A stretch of 10,602 nucleotides of DNA from Micrococcales bacterium UBA3913 (GTDB lineage: Bacteria; Actinomycetota; Actinomycetes; Actinomycetales; Microbacteriaceae), in contig DGEZ01000108.1 in assembly GCA_002391425.1 (NCBI GenBank), forward strand, positions 13,486 through 24,087, written 5' to 3'. The notes beneath the pieces are model-generated. The model was not told where the DNA came from, searched no databases, and worked only from the letters and a program-made list of their open reading frames with translations. A program made the translations under genes and the position numbers. Below, piece after piece: positions 1 to 6,311 of this stretch; position 1 is the stretch's first letter, and every line of letters begins with the position of its first letter.

Positions 1-1086
1 CGGGGAGGCAGTAGACGGCTGCGCGCCGGGTTCCGCCGACAGGTCGGGGTTCGGTTCTTCTGTCACGGACGGTGTGTCGGGAACGTCATTGGGGTCAGGG
101 TACCCAGGTTCGGCCGCTGCCGCGGGCTCCTGTAATGGGGTCGGCTCCTGCGTTTCGGACGGCACGAGGGGAGCGGCCGCGCCACGCTCAATGTCGGCGG
201 CGAGGGCGCGCAACATACGGGCGCCGTCATCGACGGTGGAGGCGTCACCCGTGTCCACCCCGTAGAGAAGCCAGCGTGCCAGATCGAGCTCTCGGTGCAG
301 CAGAGCGCGCTGCCGGATGCACGCATCGGCCTCGTCACGGCGGGCGATGAGGTATGCCTCCGAGATGTCGAAACCGATGGCGGGAAGGTCGATGACCCAC
401 GCCAGGTCGACAGCCGGATCGCCCAGCCCGAACGCGGACCAGCCGAACACCCCGGTCACCTCCGCATCCGCCACCGAAAAGGAGGCCTCGGAAAGATCCC
501 CGTGCACGACGGTGGGGGTGAACTCCCACAGCGGGTCGGCAGCGAGAGCCGCATCCCAGCGTCGGGCGACCGGGTCCGGGAGTCGTCCGGTCCCTCGGGC
601 GCGATCCACCGTGGTGGCTATCCCAGCCGCCACCTCGATCGCCGAGCGCGCAGGCAGGTCGAAGTCGGTGACCACGGAGCTGGGGATCGAGTGGATGGCC
701 GCGATCGCGCCGCCCACAGCGGAGCACAACTGCCCGCTGCCTTTGAGGGCACGTGAGCGCAATGTGCTGCCGGGGATGTACTCATACAACCGTGCGGTCG
801 TGTTGCCCACCTCCGTGTGCCCGACGAGCGTGGGCACCTCGAAGGGCAGGCGTGCCCGCACACCTGCACTGAGCGCGGAGAGCACGGTGGCCTCGTCATC
901 GGCCTTGCGCGCCGCCTCGGGCGTCCGGGGCACCCGGAACACGAGAGTCTGATCCGTATCGGTGGTGAGGATGACGGAGTCGAAGTCCCCGGATCCCTCT
1001 GAGGTGAGCGGGCGAACGCTCGTAAATTCGGATCCCTCCAGGGCGTTCGTGGCGAACGCGGCTAAAGTGAGTGGAGACCTGCCCAT
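1..1086 (-). CDS. APH-family phosphotransferase-like protein, partial (C-terminus beyond left edge), probably catalytically impaired
   Basis: A minus-strand frame is open from ATG at 1086 to base 1 (362 codons, no stop), so the C-terminus lies outside the window. Residues about 25-300 read as an aminoglycoside/macrolide phosphotransferase (APH, choline-kinase-like) fold. The N-lobe is followed by YEYIPGSTLR (101-110), then the catalytic-loop HGD at 195-197 and GDPAVDLAW (222-229 region), a typical APH C-lobe signature. The catalytic Asp197 is present. However, the Asn expected five residues later is Ser202, and the Asp of the DFG-equivalent (usual form G-x-I-D-W) is Gly215 in GVFGW. Both normally bind Mg-ATP. 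From about residue 305 the protein becomes a Pro/Glu/Asp/Ala-rich, probably disordered tail. It is divergent from nudC across 36 bp, and no Shine-Dalgarno precedes the ATG. The APH fold is well supported; substrate and activity are unknown and a pseudokinase role is possible. Confidence 0.85.
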   Translation of the reverse strand, partial: MGRSPLTLAAFATNALEGSEFTSVRPLTSEGSGDFDSVILTTDTDQTLVFRVPRTPEAARKADDEATVLSALSAGVRARLPFEVPTLVGHTEVGNTTARLYEYIPGSTLRSRALKGSGQLCSAVGGAIAAIHSIPSSVVTDFDLPARSAIEVAAGIATTVDRARGTGRLPDPVARRWDAALAADPLWEFTPTVVHGDLSEASFSVADAEVTGVFGWSAFGLGDPAVDLAWVIDLPAIGFDISEAYLIARRDEADACIRQRALLHRELDLARWLLYGVDTGDASTVDDGARMLRALAADIERGAAAPLVPSETQEPTPLQEPAAAAEPGYPDPNDVPDTPSVTEEPNPDLSAEPGAQPSTASP

Positions 1087-1092
1087 ATCTTC

Positions 1093-1098
1093 AGGCTA
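1093..1098 (-). promoter_or_regulatory. Candidate -10 element giving a leaderless phosphotransferase transcript
   Basis: On the minus strand TAGCCT (actinobacterial TANNNT form) sits exactly 6 nt before the ATG at 1086, and no purine-rich ribosome binding site lies between them. That spacing would put transcription start at or next to the A of ATG. I see no convincing -35 hexamer 16-19 bp upstream, so the call rests on the -10 and the missing Shine-Dalgarno alone. Confidence 0.3.
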
Positions 1099-1120
1099 GG
1101 CGACAGGAGAACCGAATCGG

Positions 1121-1137
1121 GTGTGCGCCACGCACAC
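1121..1137. repeat. Perfect 7-bp inverted repeat over the annotated nudC start
   Basis: GTGTGCG (1121-1127) and CGCACAC (1131-1137) are exact reverse complements separated by CCA. The repeat covers the GTG at 1123 taken as the nudC start. As RNA it would be a hairpin with a 3-nt loop; as DNA it could be an operator in the narrow divergent gap. It also makes the downstream GTG at 1156 a serious alternative start. Confidence 0.6.
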
Positions 1138-2145
1138 GGGAGAGACGAGGGGCGAGTGCTCAGGCAACTATCGATCGATCCGCCGTTGGCACGAGCCGGC
1201 GTTGACCGGGATTCTGTGGTTCGTTCTGATCCGAAACTTTTCGACAGGCTTCTCTCTGACGGGGACACGCGTATCCTCGCGTTGCACGCTGGCCGGGTGC
1301 CCATGTCCGATGGCCACCTTGTGCTGTGTCGGGTCGAGGATGTCACGAGTGCACTGGTGCGGGTCTACCTGGGGCGCACCCTGGTGGAGGAACAGGGGGC
1401 TGCCGCCGGTGCCGCGATCATCCTCAACATCCTCAGCGACAACGCGCAGCGCGAGCTCGCCTCGCGACTGGACGCAGAATGGGTGGAGTTGCGGGATATC
1501 GGGGGCGTGCTCACCGACCGGGATGCGGGACTCGTCGTCGAGGCGGTGGCGCTATCCCGGTGGCACGAGAACTACCAGTACTGCCCGCGGTGTGGACTGC
1601 CAAACATCGTCGGGCAGGCGGGCTGGGTGAGGCGATGCCCTGACGATGGTTTCGAGGTGTACCCGCGGATCGATCCGGCGATCATCGTGGCAATCCGGGA
1701 CCAGCACGATCGGCTTCTGCTCGGCGGGGGCCGGGCCGGGTGGTATTCGGTTCTCGCCGGTTTCGTGGAGGCGGGCGAACCCCTGGAGGCCGCGGTGGTG
1801 CGCGAGGTGCGTGAGGAGTCCGGGCTGAACGTTGCTGTGGACGCCTACCTGGGGTCGCAGTCCTGGCCGTACCCGCTCAGCCTCATGCTCGCGTTCAGCG
1901 CCCGGGTCACAGACGATGACGCGGATGCGGCGCTGCATCCCGATGGCGAGGAAATCACCCACCTGGAGTGGTTCACGCGGGAGGACCTGTGGCGCAGGAA
2001 GGAGCAGCTGCGTCTGCCCGGTACCGCGTCGATCGCGCGTGCGATGATCGAGTCCTGGCTGGGCAGGCCCCTGGATGCCGGGGATGAGCATCCTGAACCC
2101 ACCCCGGCACCGAACACGTTCCTGGCGGGAACGGACATTCCGTGA
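1123..2145 (+). CDS. nudC: NAD(+) diphosphatase NudC (Nudix hydrolase; NAD-RNA decapping family)
   Basis: NudC cleaves NAD(H) to NMN(H) and AMP, and in E. coli it removes NAD caps from RNA; it is cytosolic. The 340-residue frame has an N-terminal NUDIX-like domain, a zinc-ribbon region with Cys154, Cys157 and Cys172, then YPRIDPAIIV (180-189). A complete Nudix box G-x5-E-x7-REVREESGL lies at 213-235, with metal-binding REVREE at 227-232. The NudC-specific signature SQSWPYPLS (245-253) corresponds to the usual SQPWPFPxS and separates it from other Nudix enzymes. The fourth zinc position is Asp175 (C-P-D-D) instead of Cys. The GTG at 1123 has AGGAG at 1105-1109, 13 nt upstream, which is long. 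GTG 1156 has GAGG at 1147-1150 with 5-nt spacing and would give 329 residues. The stop overlaps the next start by 4 bp (GTGA), suggesting coupled translation with the helicase. Confidence 0.93.
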   Translation: MRHAHGRDEGRVLRQLSIDPPLARAGVDRDSVVRSDPKLFDRLLSDGDTRILALHAGRVPMSDGHLVLCRVEDVTSALVRVYLGRTLVEEQGAAAGAAIILNILSDNAQRELASRLDAEWVELRDIGGVLTDRDAGLVVEAVALSRWHENYQYCPRCGLPNIVGQAGWVRRCPDDGFEVYPRIDPAIIVAIRDQHDRLLLGGGRAGWYSVLAGFVEAGEPLEAAVVREVREESGLNVAVDAYLGSQSWPYPLSLMLAFSARVTDDDADAALHPDGEEITHLEWFTREDLWRRKEQLRLPGTASIARAMIESWLGRPLDAGDEHPEPTPAPNTFLAGTDIP

Positions 2146-3812
2146 CCCCGGACGAGATTCTCGAGGGTCTCAACGCCGAGCAGCGGGATGTCGCCGAGAG
2201 TCTGCTCGGCCCCGTCCGGGTACTTGCCGGTGCGGGCACGGGCAAGACGACCGCGATCACGCGTCGGATCGCCTACGGCATCGCCTCCGGCGTCTACGAC
2301 CCCCACGCGGTGATGGCGCTGACCTTCACGAACCGGGCTGCCGCCGAGCTGCGCGCACGGCTCGCCCACCTGGGGGTGCCGATGGTGGCGGCGCGTACCT
2401 TCCATGCCGCGGCGCTCGCCCAGCTCCGGCACTTCTGGTCGCAGGTGTTCGAGGGGTACCCGCCGAGCATCCTCGATGCGAAGCTGCCCCTGGTCCTGGA
2501 TGCGGCTCGCTCCCGGGCGATCGATGTCAGCCCTGCGCAGGCGCGTGATATTGCGAAAAAGATTGAGTGGCGGAAGGTTCGCAATCTCGCCATCGACGAC
2601 TTTCTGCAGCTCAGTGATCGTTCGGAGACCAGCGGATTGACGACGGAAGCGGTCGGACTGGTGATGCGCGAGTACGAGCACCTCAAGCTGCGCGCGCACA
2701 CCATGGACATGGAGGATGTCCTGCTGGCTCTCCTGGGTGTCCTGGAGAACGAGCCGACCGTCGCCAGCCAGGTGCGCACCCTGTACCGCGTGTTTGTCGT
2801 GGACGAGTACCAGGACATTTCGCCGGTTCAGCAGCGCCTTCTTGAGGTGTGGTTGGGTAACCGACGGGACGTGTGCGTGGTGGGGGATGCGGCGCAGACC
2901 ATTTACAGTTTCGCAGGGGCGAGCGCGCGGTTCCTGCTGGATTTTCCGCAGACCTTCCCCGGGGCGAAGACGATCGAGATGGTGGAAAACTACCGGTCCA
3001 CGCGTGAGATCGTCCGGGCAGCAAACACGGTGATTCGGGGGGAGCCCGGGGCGGTGGAGCTGAGGTCGCAGCGGTCCGGGAACCAGCTGCGTGTCGTCGA
3101 GCTACGGGACAGGGACGAGGAACTCGGGTGGATCGCGCAGGACATCGCCGCGCGCATCCAGTCCGGGCAAACCCCCGAGACGGTGGCCGTGCTCGCGCGC
3201 GTCGGTGCACAGCTGGACGACCTTCAGACGGTGCTCGACCGTTACGAGGTCCGATACCAGGTCAAGAGCATGGTCCCCTTCTTCCTGCGGGCGGAAGTCT
3301 CGCAGGCCATGCTCATGCTCAACGCTCAGGCGGCGCAAGCGCAGAGCGATTCCCCCTACATCCACCAGGTGGCGGACGTGCTGCGCTCTGTGGGATGGTC
3401 CCTGCGCCCACCGGAGGACCGCGACGAACGGCAGCGGTGGGAGAGCCTGCAGGCGCTCATGACCGTGGCCGAGGGGATGCCGCCCGGATCGCGTCTGGAG
3501 GACCTCGTGCACGAGTTGGAGTCGCGCCGCGCCCGTCAGGCCGATCCGCCGATTCCCGGTGTGGTGCTCTCGACCATCCACGCGGCGAAGGGCCTGGAGT
3601 GGGACACGGTGTACGTCGCGCACGTCGCCGATGGGGTGATCCCGTACGCTACCGCCTCCTCAGCAGCGGAAATCGCCGAGGAGCGCCGCCTCCTGTACGT
3701 GGCGATGACGCGAGCCCGGTCTGAGCTGGTCCTGACCTGGGCGCGCCGTGATGGTCACGGGCATGCCCGACGCCGGTCTCCTTTCCTGGCCGGACTCACG
3801 TCGGCGCGGTGA
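2142..3812 (+). CDS. uvrD2: UvrD2-type superfamily 1A ATP-dependent DNA helicase, short form without HRDC domain
   Basis: This is a 3'-5' SF1A helicase/translocase of the UvrD/PcrA/Rep family, expected to act in DNA repair and replication-fork processing. All motor motifs are intact: Q motif LNAEQRDV (10-17), Walker A AGAGTGKTT (29-37), motif Ia LTFTNRAAAEL (60-70), Walker B VDEYQD (220-225), motif III GDAAQTIYSFAGA (248-260), motif IV ENYRST (282-287), motif V STIHAAKGLEWDTVYV (477-492) and motif VI EERRLLYVAMTRAR (513-526). The protein ends 30 residues after motif VI. Mycobacterial UvrD2 is about 700 residues, with a tetracysteine segment and an HRDC domain after this point; neither is present here, nor encoded downstream on this strand. 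Start GTG 2142 overlaps the nudC TGA and has only a weak upstream GGCGGGAA, so translation is probably coupled to nudC. The uvrD2 assignment rests on motif wording and nudC linkage; a generic UvrD/PcrA paralogue is the alternative. Confidence 0.9.
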   Translation: MTPDEILEGLNAEQRDVAESLLGPVRVLAGAGTGKTTAITRRIAYGIASGVYDPHAVMALTFTNRAAAELRARLAHLGVPMVAARTFHAAALAQLRHFWSQVFEGYPPSILDAKLPLVLDAARSRAIDVSPAQARDIAKKIEWRKVRNLAIDDFLQLSDRSETSGLTTEAVGLVMREYEHLKLRAHTMDMEDVLLALLGVLENEPTVASQVRTLYRVFVVDEYQDISPVQQRLLEVWLGNRRDVCVVGDAAQTIYSFAGASARFLLDFPQTFPGAKTIEMVENYRSTREIVRAANTVIRGEPGAVELRSQRSGNQLRVVELRDRDEELGWIAQDIAARIQSGQTPETVAVLARVGAQLDDLQTVLDRYEVRYQVKSMVPFFLRAEVSQAMLMLNAQAAQAQSDSPYIHQVADVLRSVGWSLRPPEDRDERQRWESLQALMTVAEGMPPGSRLEDLVHELESRRARQADPPIPGVVLSTIHAAKGLEWDTVYVAHVADGVIPYATASSAAEIAEERRLLYVAMTRARSELVLTWARRDGHGHARRRSPFLAGLTSAR

Positions 3813-4683
3813 CAGACAGGGCGGATGGACTCCACCGGTCAAAAGTCTGGCAGCCGCAGTCGGGGTGAAACCGCGTGTTCGGCAGCGCAGCCACGCCATA
3901 CGGGTGCACCCGGTGGCGTTGGTGCGGGTGAGCCTCCGGGGCACCGTCCGCGACGCTGAGAAGGGTGCTCACCGCCAGGCTCAGCGCCGTCGCCAACACC
4001 GTGCGCTCCACCGGGGAGGGTGCACGCGCGCTGAGCTGGGCGGCCACCATCGGCCACGAGGGATGCTCGTGGGCCTGCCACAGCTCGCGGCAGCGCAGGC
4101 ACGGGGATGCTCCCGGGCGCAGCACCGGCGTGACCTCCACGCCGTGGGCGCCGAGCAAGACTGCGACGTGGGGGATGCGGGAGAACATCCAGTCGGCATA
4201 GCGGTGCGGGTGCGGGCTTGCGCCGGAGATGAGGATGCCGAGGCGCTGCTGTGTGGGGGGCGTGCCCGGATCAGGCACCCGCACGCCGGTGTGCTCGGCC
4301 AGCCAGCGGACGATGCCGATGTGCTCGCGGTTTCCCCGGACCTCCACCACGTGCCCGCTGCGTCTGCGCCGGAGGGTGTCCGCATGGTACGCGTAGCTCG
4401 CATCGCTGAGCTCCGGGCATGACCCCGTGGTCGAGAGCGCATCCCCGGCTATCAGCCCGGGCCGGAGAAACGCGAGCAGGCGGCGCGCTCGAGACTCACT
4501 CACCCCCGCCTGCGCGGCAAGATCCATGAGGGTGTCCGTGTCGAGGCCGCGTCGAATGGATTCGACCACTTCGGCCTCCGCATCGGTGATGCGGCACTGG
4601 GGGGAGCTGGGGGCGTCCCCCAGCTGCAAGGTGTACGCGTCGGCCCACAACAGGGGCACGCGAGGGTTGGCACGCACGAACAT
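3796..4683 (-). CDS. Orphan cyclodehydratase/E1-like protein (TOMM leader-binding type) with an RRE-like winged-helix region
   Basis: From ATG 4683 this encodes 295 residues. An in-frame GTG at 4728 would add 15 residues but has no ribosome binding site, and homologous N-termini as I remember them match the shorter form. Residues about 35-80 look like a small winged-helix domain (LMDLAAQAGVSESRARRLL at 52-70), in the position of the RiPP-recognition element of azol(in)e cyclodehydratases. Residues 111-190 resemble a reduced ThiF/E1 Rossmann fold, but I see no intact GxGxxG nucleotide loop. PVLRPGASPCLRCRELW (186-202) with Cys195 and Cys198, and C-terminal CGC (Cys276, Cys278), match the zinc-binding cysteines of this family. 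No YcaO or precursor peptide gene is nearby, so a RiPP role is not supported locally. The gene lies 87 bp downstream of the Zincin_2 gene on the same strand and overlaps the 3' end of the helicase gene by 17 bp. Family call moderate; function unknown. Confidence 0.72.
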   Translation of the reverse strand: MFVRANPRVPLLWADAYTLQLGDAPSSPQCRITDAEAEVVESIRRGLDTDTLMDLAAQAGVSESRARRLLAFLRPGLIAGDALSTTGSCPELSDASYAYHADTLRRRRSGHVVEVRGNREHIGIVRWLAEHTGVRVPDPGTPPTQQRLGILISGASPHPHRYADWMFSRIPHVAVLLGAHGVEVTPVLRPGASPCLRCRELWQAHEHPSWPMVAAQLSARAPSPVERTVLATALSLAVSTLLSVADGAPEAHPHQRHRVHPYGVAALPNTRFHPDCGCQTFDRWSPSALSVTAPT

Positions 4684-4770
4684 GTCGTTATTCTCGCTAA
4701 CGCTGCACCCGGCGGGGCCGTTTTCCACAGGTCAGGACAGATGCCGGCGGCGCTGTCGCCGTGGGGAGAA

Positions 4771-6165
4771 TCAGCTCTCGGGCTGTGCGGGCGGGGTGTC
4801 GCCCCCGTCATCCTCCGGGCTGGTCTCCGGTGCGTCAGACGCGGGGGCAGCGTCCGATGCGGATCCGTCGAAGCCTCCGGAGAGCAAGCGCTCGAGGTCC
4901 TCGTCCAGCTCGTCCCGCTCTGCGGGGCGTTGAAGCCGGGCGATGAGGGCATCCGGATCGGACATATCCGCGGAGGTGGGCACCGTGTCCGGGTGACGCC
5001 ACAGCTCCTCCCGCTGCGTGTGGCCGAGCGCATCTCCGATACGTGACCATAGCTGGGCTGCCTCGCGCAGCCGCCGCGGGCGCAGCTCCAGCCCGATCAA
5101 CGCTCCGAACGCCTGCTCGGCGGGTCCCCCTGTCGCGCGTCGGCGGGTGAGAGCCTCACGCAGGGCGTCGGCCTTCGGCAGCCGCGTGGACGCATCCGAT
5201 ACGACCGCATCCACCCACCCCTCGATGAGGGCGATGAGCGTCTCAATGCGGGCGAGTGCATCCCGCTGTGCCTCGGACCTCTCCGACAGGAGCGCACCGC
5301 CCCGGATGGCGGCTTCCAGGGCGGAGGTGTCCCGCAGGTCCAGATTCTCCACCGTATCCCGCATCCGCTCGGTGTCGATCGTGACCCCCTGCGCATACTC
5401 GCGGATCGCGGTGGTGATGTGCAGGGTGAGCCAACGCGCGTTCTTGAACAGTCCGATATGCGCGAGCTCGCGCAGGGCCAGGTAGATGTTCACCTGGTCG
5501 AGGGGAACATCCAGGTCGCGGGCGAACTCGACAACATTCTGCGGCAGCAGGGCGGCAGTGCTGGACGGCAGCAACGGGATGCCGATCTCCGTGGCCGAGG
5601 TCACCTCCTGCGAAAGCATCCCGACGATCTGACCCAGCTGCAGAGAGAACAGTGTCGCCCCGACGTTCTGCAGCATCCCGGTCACCCCTTGGAGCATCCC
5701 GCGCGCTTCCTCGGGCGCCTGCTCAGACAGCGCATCCACCAGCGCTTGGCCGATCGCCGTGGAAATCGGGTCGGCAATCTCCCGCCACGCGGGCAGTGAG
5801 CCGTGGGCCCACTCCTGGCGATTCATGACACCTGCGCCGATGGAGCTGTCCGCAAAGCTCGTCTGCTCAGACAACCACAGCTGTGCGATCTGAAACGCCT
5901 GGGCAGTGTTCTGGCGCTCGTCATCGGTAATCGGCACCTGTTTCGCCGCGGCGACGGCCACGGCGCGTTCGTCCGCGACGGCGGCCGACGATTGGCCGGA
6001 TGCGGAGAGTGCGGCCTGGAACTGGGACATCATCTGGGAAACCAGGGACGGGTCTTGGGGCAACCCCGCAGCCCCCGCCAGCGCGGAGAAATCCGAGGCG
6101 CCATTGCCCTGCAGAAACTCGCGGAAGAGCCTCATGAACTCTTCACGATCGTCGTCGTCAGACAT
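4771..6165 (-). CDS. Zincin_2 / DUF2342 family putative zinc-dependent metalloprotease (RExxH variant)
   Basis: The 464-residue protein belongs to the actinobacterial DUF2342 (Zincin_2, PF10103) family, whose known structure resembles zincin metallopeptidases but whose activity is unproven. Family landmarks in order are: an acidic N-terminus; QLWLSE (95-100); EWAHGSLPAW (118-127); an inner region ending LLPQNVVEFARDLDVPLDQ (206-224); LRELAHIGLF (231-240); IEGWVDAVV (314-322); GLELRPRRLREAAQLW (358-373); and HPDTVPTSADM (391-401). At the site where a zincin has HExxH, the sequence is R232-E-L-A-H236. The C-terminus (430-464) is acidic, Ser/Pro-rich and probably disordered. I see no signal peptide, so it is likely cytosolic. 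ATG 6165 follows GAGGAG (minus strand, 6170-6175) by 4 nt; an in-frame GTG at 6177 lacks such a site. It is divergent from the YlbL-type protease gene and lies upstream of the E1-like gene, possibly in one operon with it. Confidence 0.87.
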   Translation of the reverse strand: MSDDDDREEFMRLFREFLQGNGASDFSALAGAAGLPQDPSLVSQMMSQFQAALSASGQSSAAVADERAVAVAAAKQVPITDDERQNTAQAFQIAQLWLSEQTSFADSSIGAGVMNRQEWAHGSLPAWREIADPISTAIGQALVDALSEQAPEEARGMLQGVTGMLQNVGATLFSLQLGQIVGMLSQEVTSATEIGIPLLPSSTAALLPQNVVEFARDLDVPLDQVNIYLALRELAHIGLFKNARWLTLHITTAIREYAQGVTIDTERMRDTVENLDLRDTSALEAAIRGGALLSERSEAQRDALARIETLIALIEGWVDAVVSDASTRLPKADALREALTRRRATGGPAEQAFGALIGLELRPRRLREAAQLWSRIGDALGHTQREELWRHPDTVPTSADMSDPDALIARLQRPAERDELDEDLERLLSGGFDGSASDAAPASDAPETSPEDDGGDTPPAQPES

Positions 6166-6196
6166 GCAACTCCTCACACGAATGGGTACAGGGTTA

Positions 6197-6202
6197 ACGC
6201 TA
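6197..6202 (-). promoter_or_regulatory. Weak candidate -10 for the Zincin_2 gene
   Basis: TAGCGT on the minus strand fits TANNNT and lies 31 nt upstream of the ATG at 6165, leaving room for a short leader containing the GAGGAG site. No good -35 is visible at the right spacing. The 146-bp divergent region 6166-6311 must hold start signals for both flanking genes, and this is the best minus-strand match I found. Confidence 0.25.
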
Positions 6203-6263
6203 AGCGACTTCCGTGGGAAAACGGTGGGTTTCTCTGTGAGCGTGATGAGGGAATGGCGCGGGA

Positions 6264-6303
6264 TGTGCCCCCAGGTGTGCTCTCACAGGAACAAGGGGGC
6301 ACA
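6264..6303. repeat. 9-bp perfect inverted repeat that covers the Shine-Dalgarno of the YlbL-type protease gene
   Basis: TGTGCCCCC (6264-6272) is the exact reverse complement of GGGGGCACA (6295-6303). The 22-nt interior itself contains TGTG (6276-6279) and CACA (6284-6287) around a CTCT loop, so a nested stem can form. The right arm contains AGGGGG (6294-6299), the only Shine-Dalgarno-like run before GTG 6312. In RNA the structure would hide the ribosome binding site; in DNA it could be an operator serving the divergent pair. Confidence 0.6.
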
Positions 6304-6311
6304 ATGGGCGG

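Noticed and set aside
317..952. Plus-strand open frame of 211 codons opposite the phosphotransferase-like gene
   Set aside because: Ser/Arg/Ala-rich translation with no domain, while the opposite strand carries clear APH motifs.
1845..2699. Long minus-strand open frame (284 codons) across the nudC/uvrD2 junction
   Set aside because: It is antisense to two genes with complete catalytic motifs, its product is Arg-rich low-complexity sequence without a recognisable domain, and such shadows are usual at this G+C content.
4745..4761. CGGCG...CGCCG hairpin between the Zincin_2 and E1-like genes
   Set aside because: A 5-bp stem in GC-rich DNA is expected by chance and no T-run follows on the minus strand, so I do not call a terminator or attenuator.
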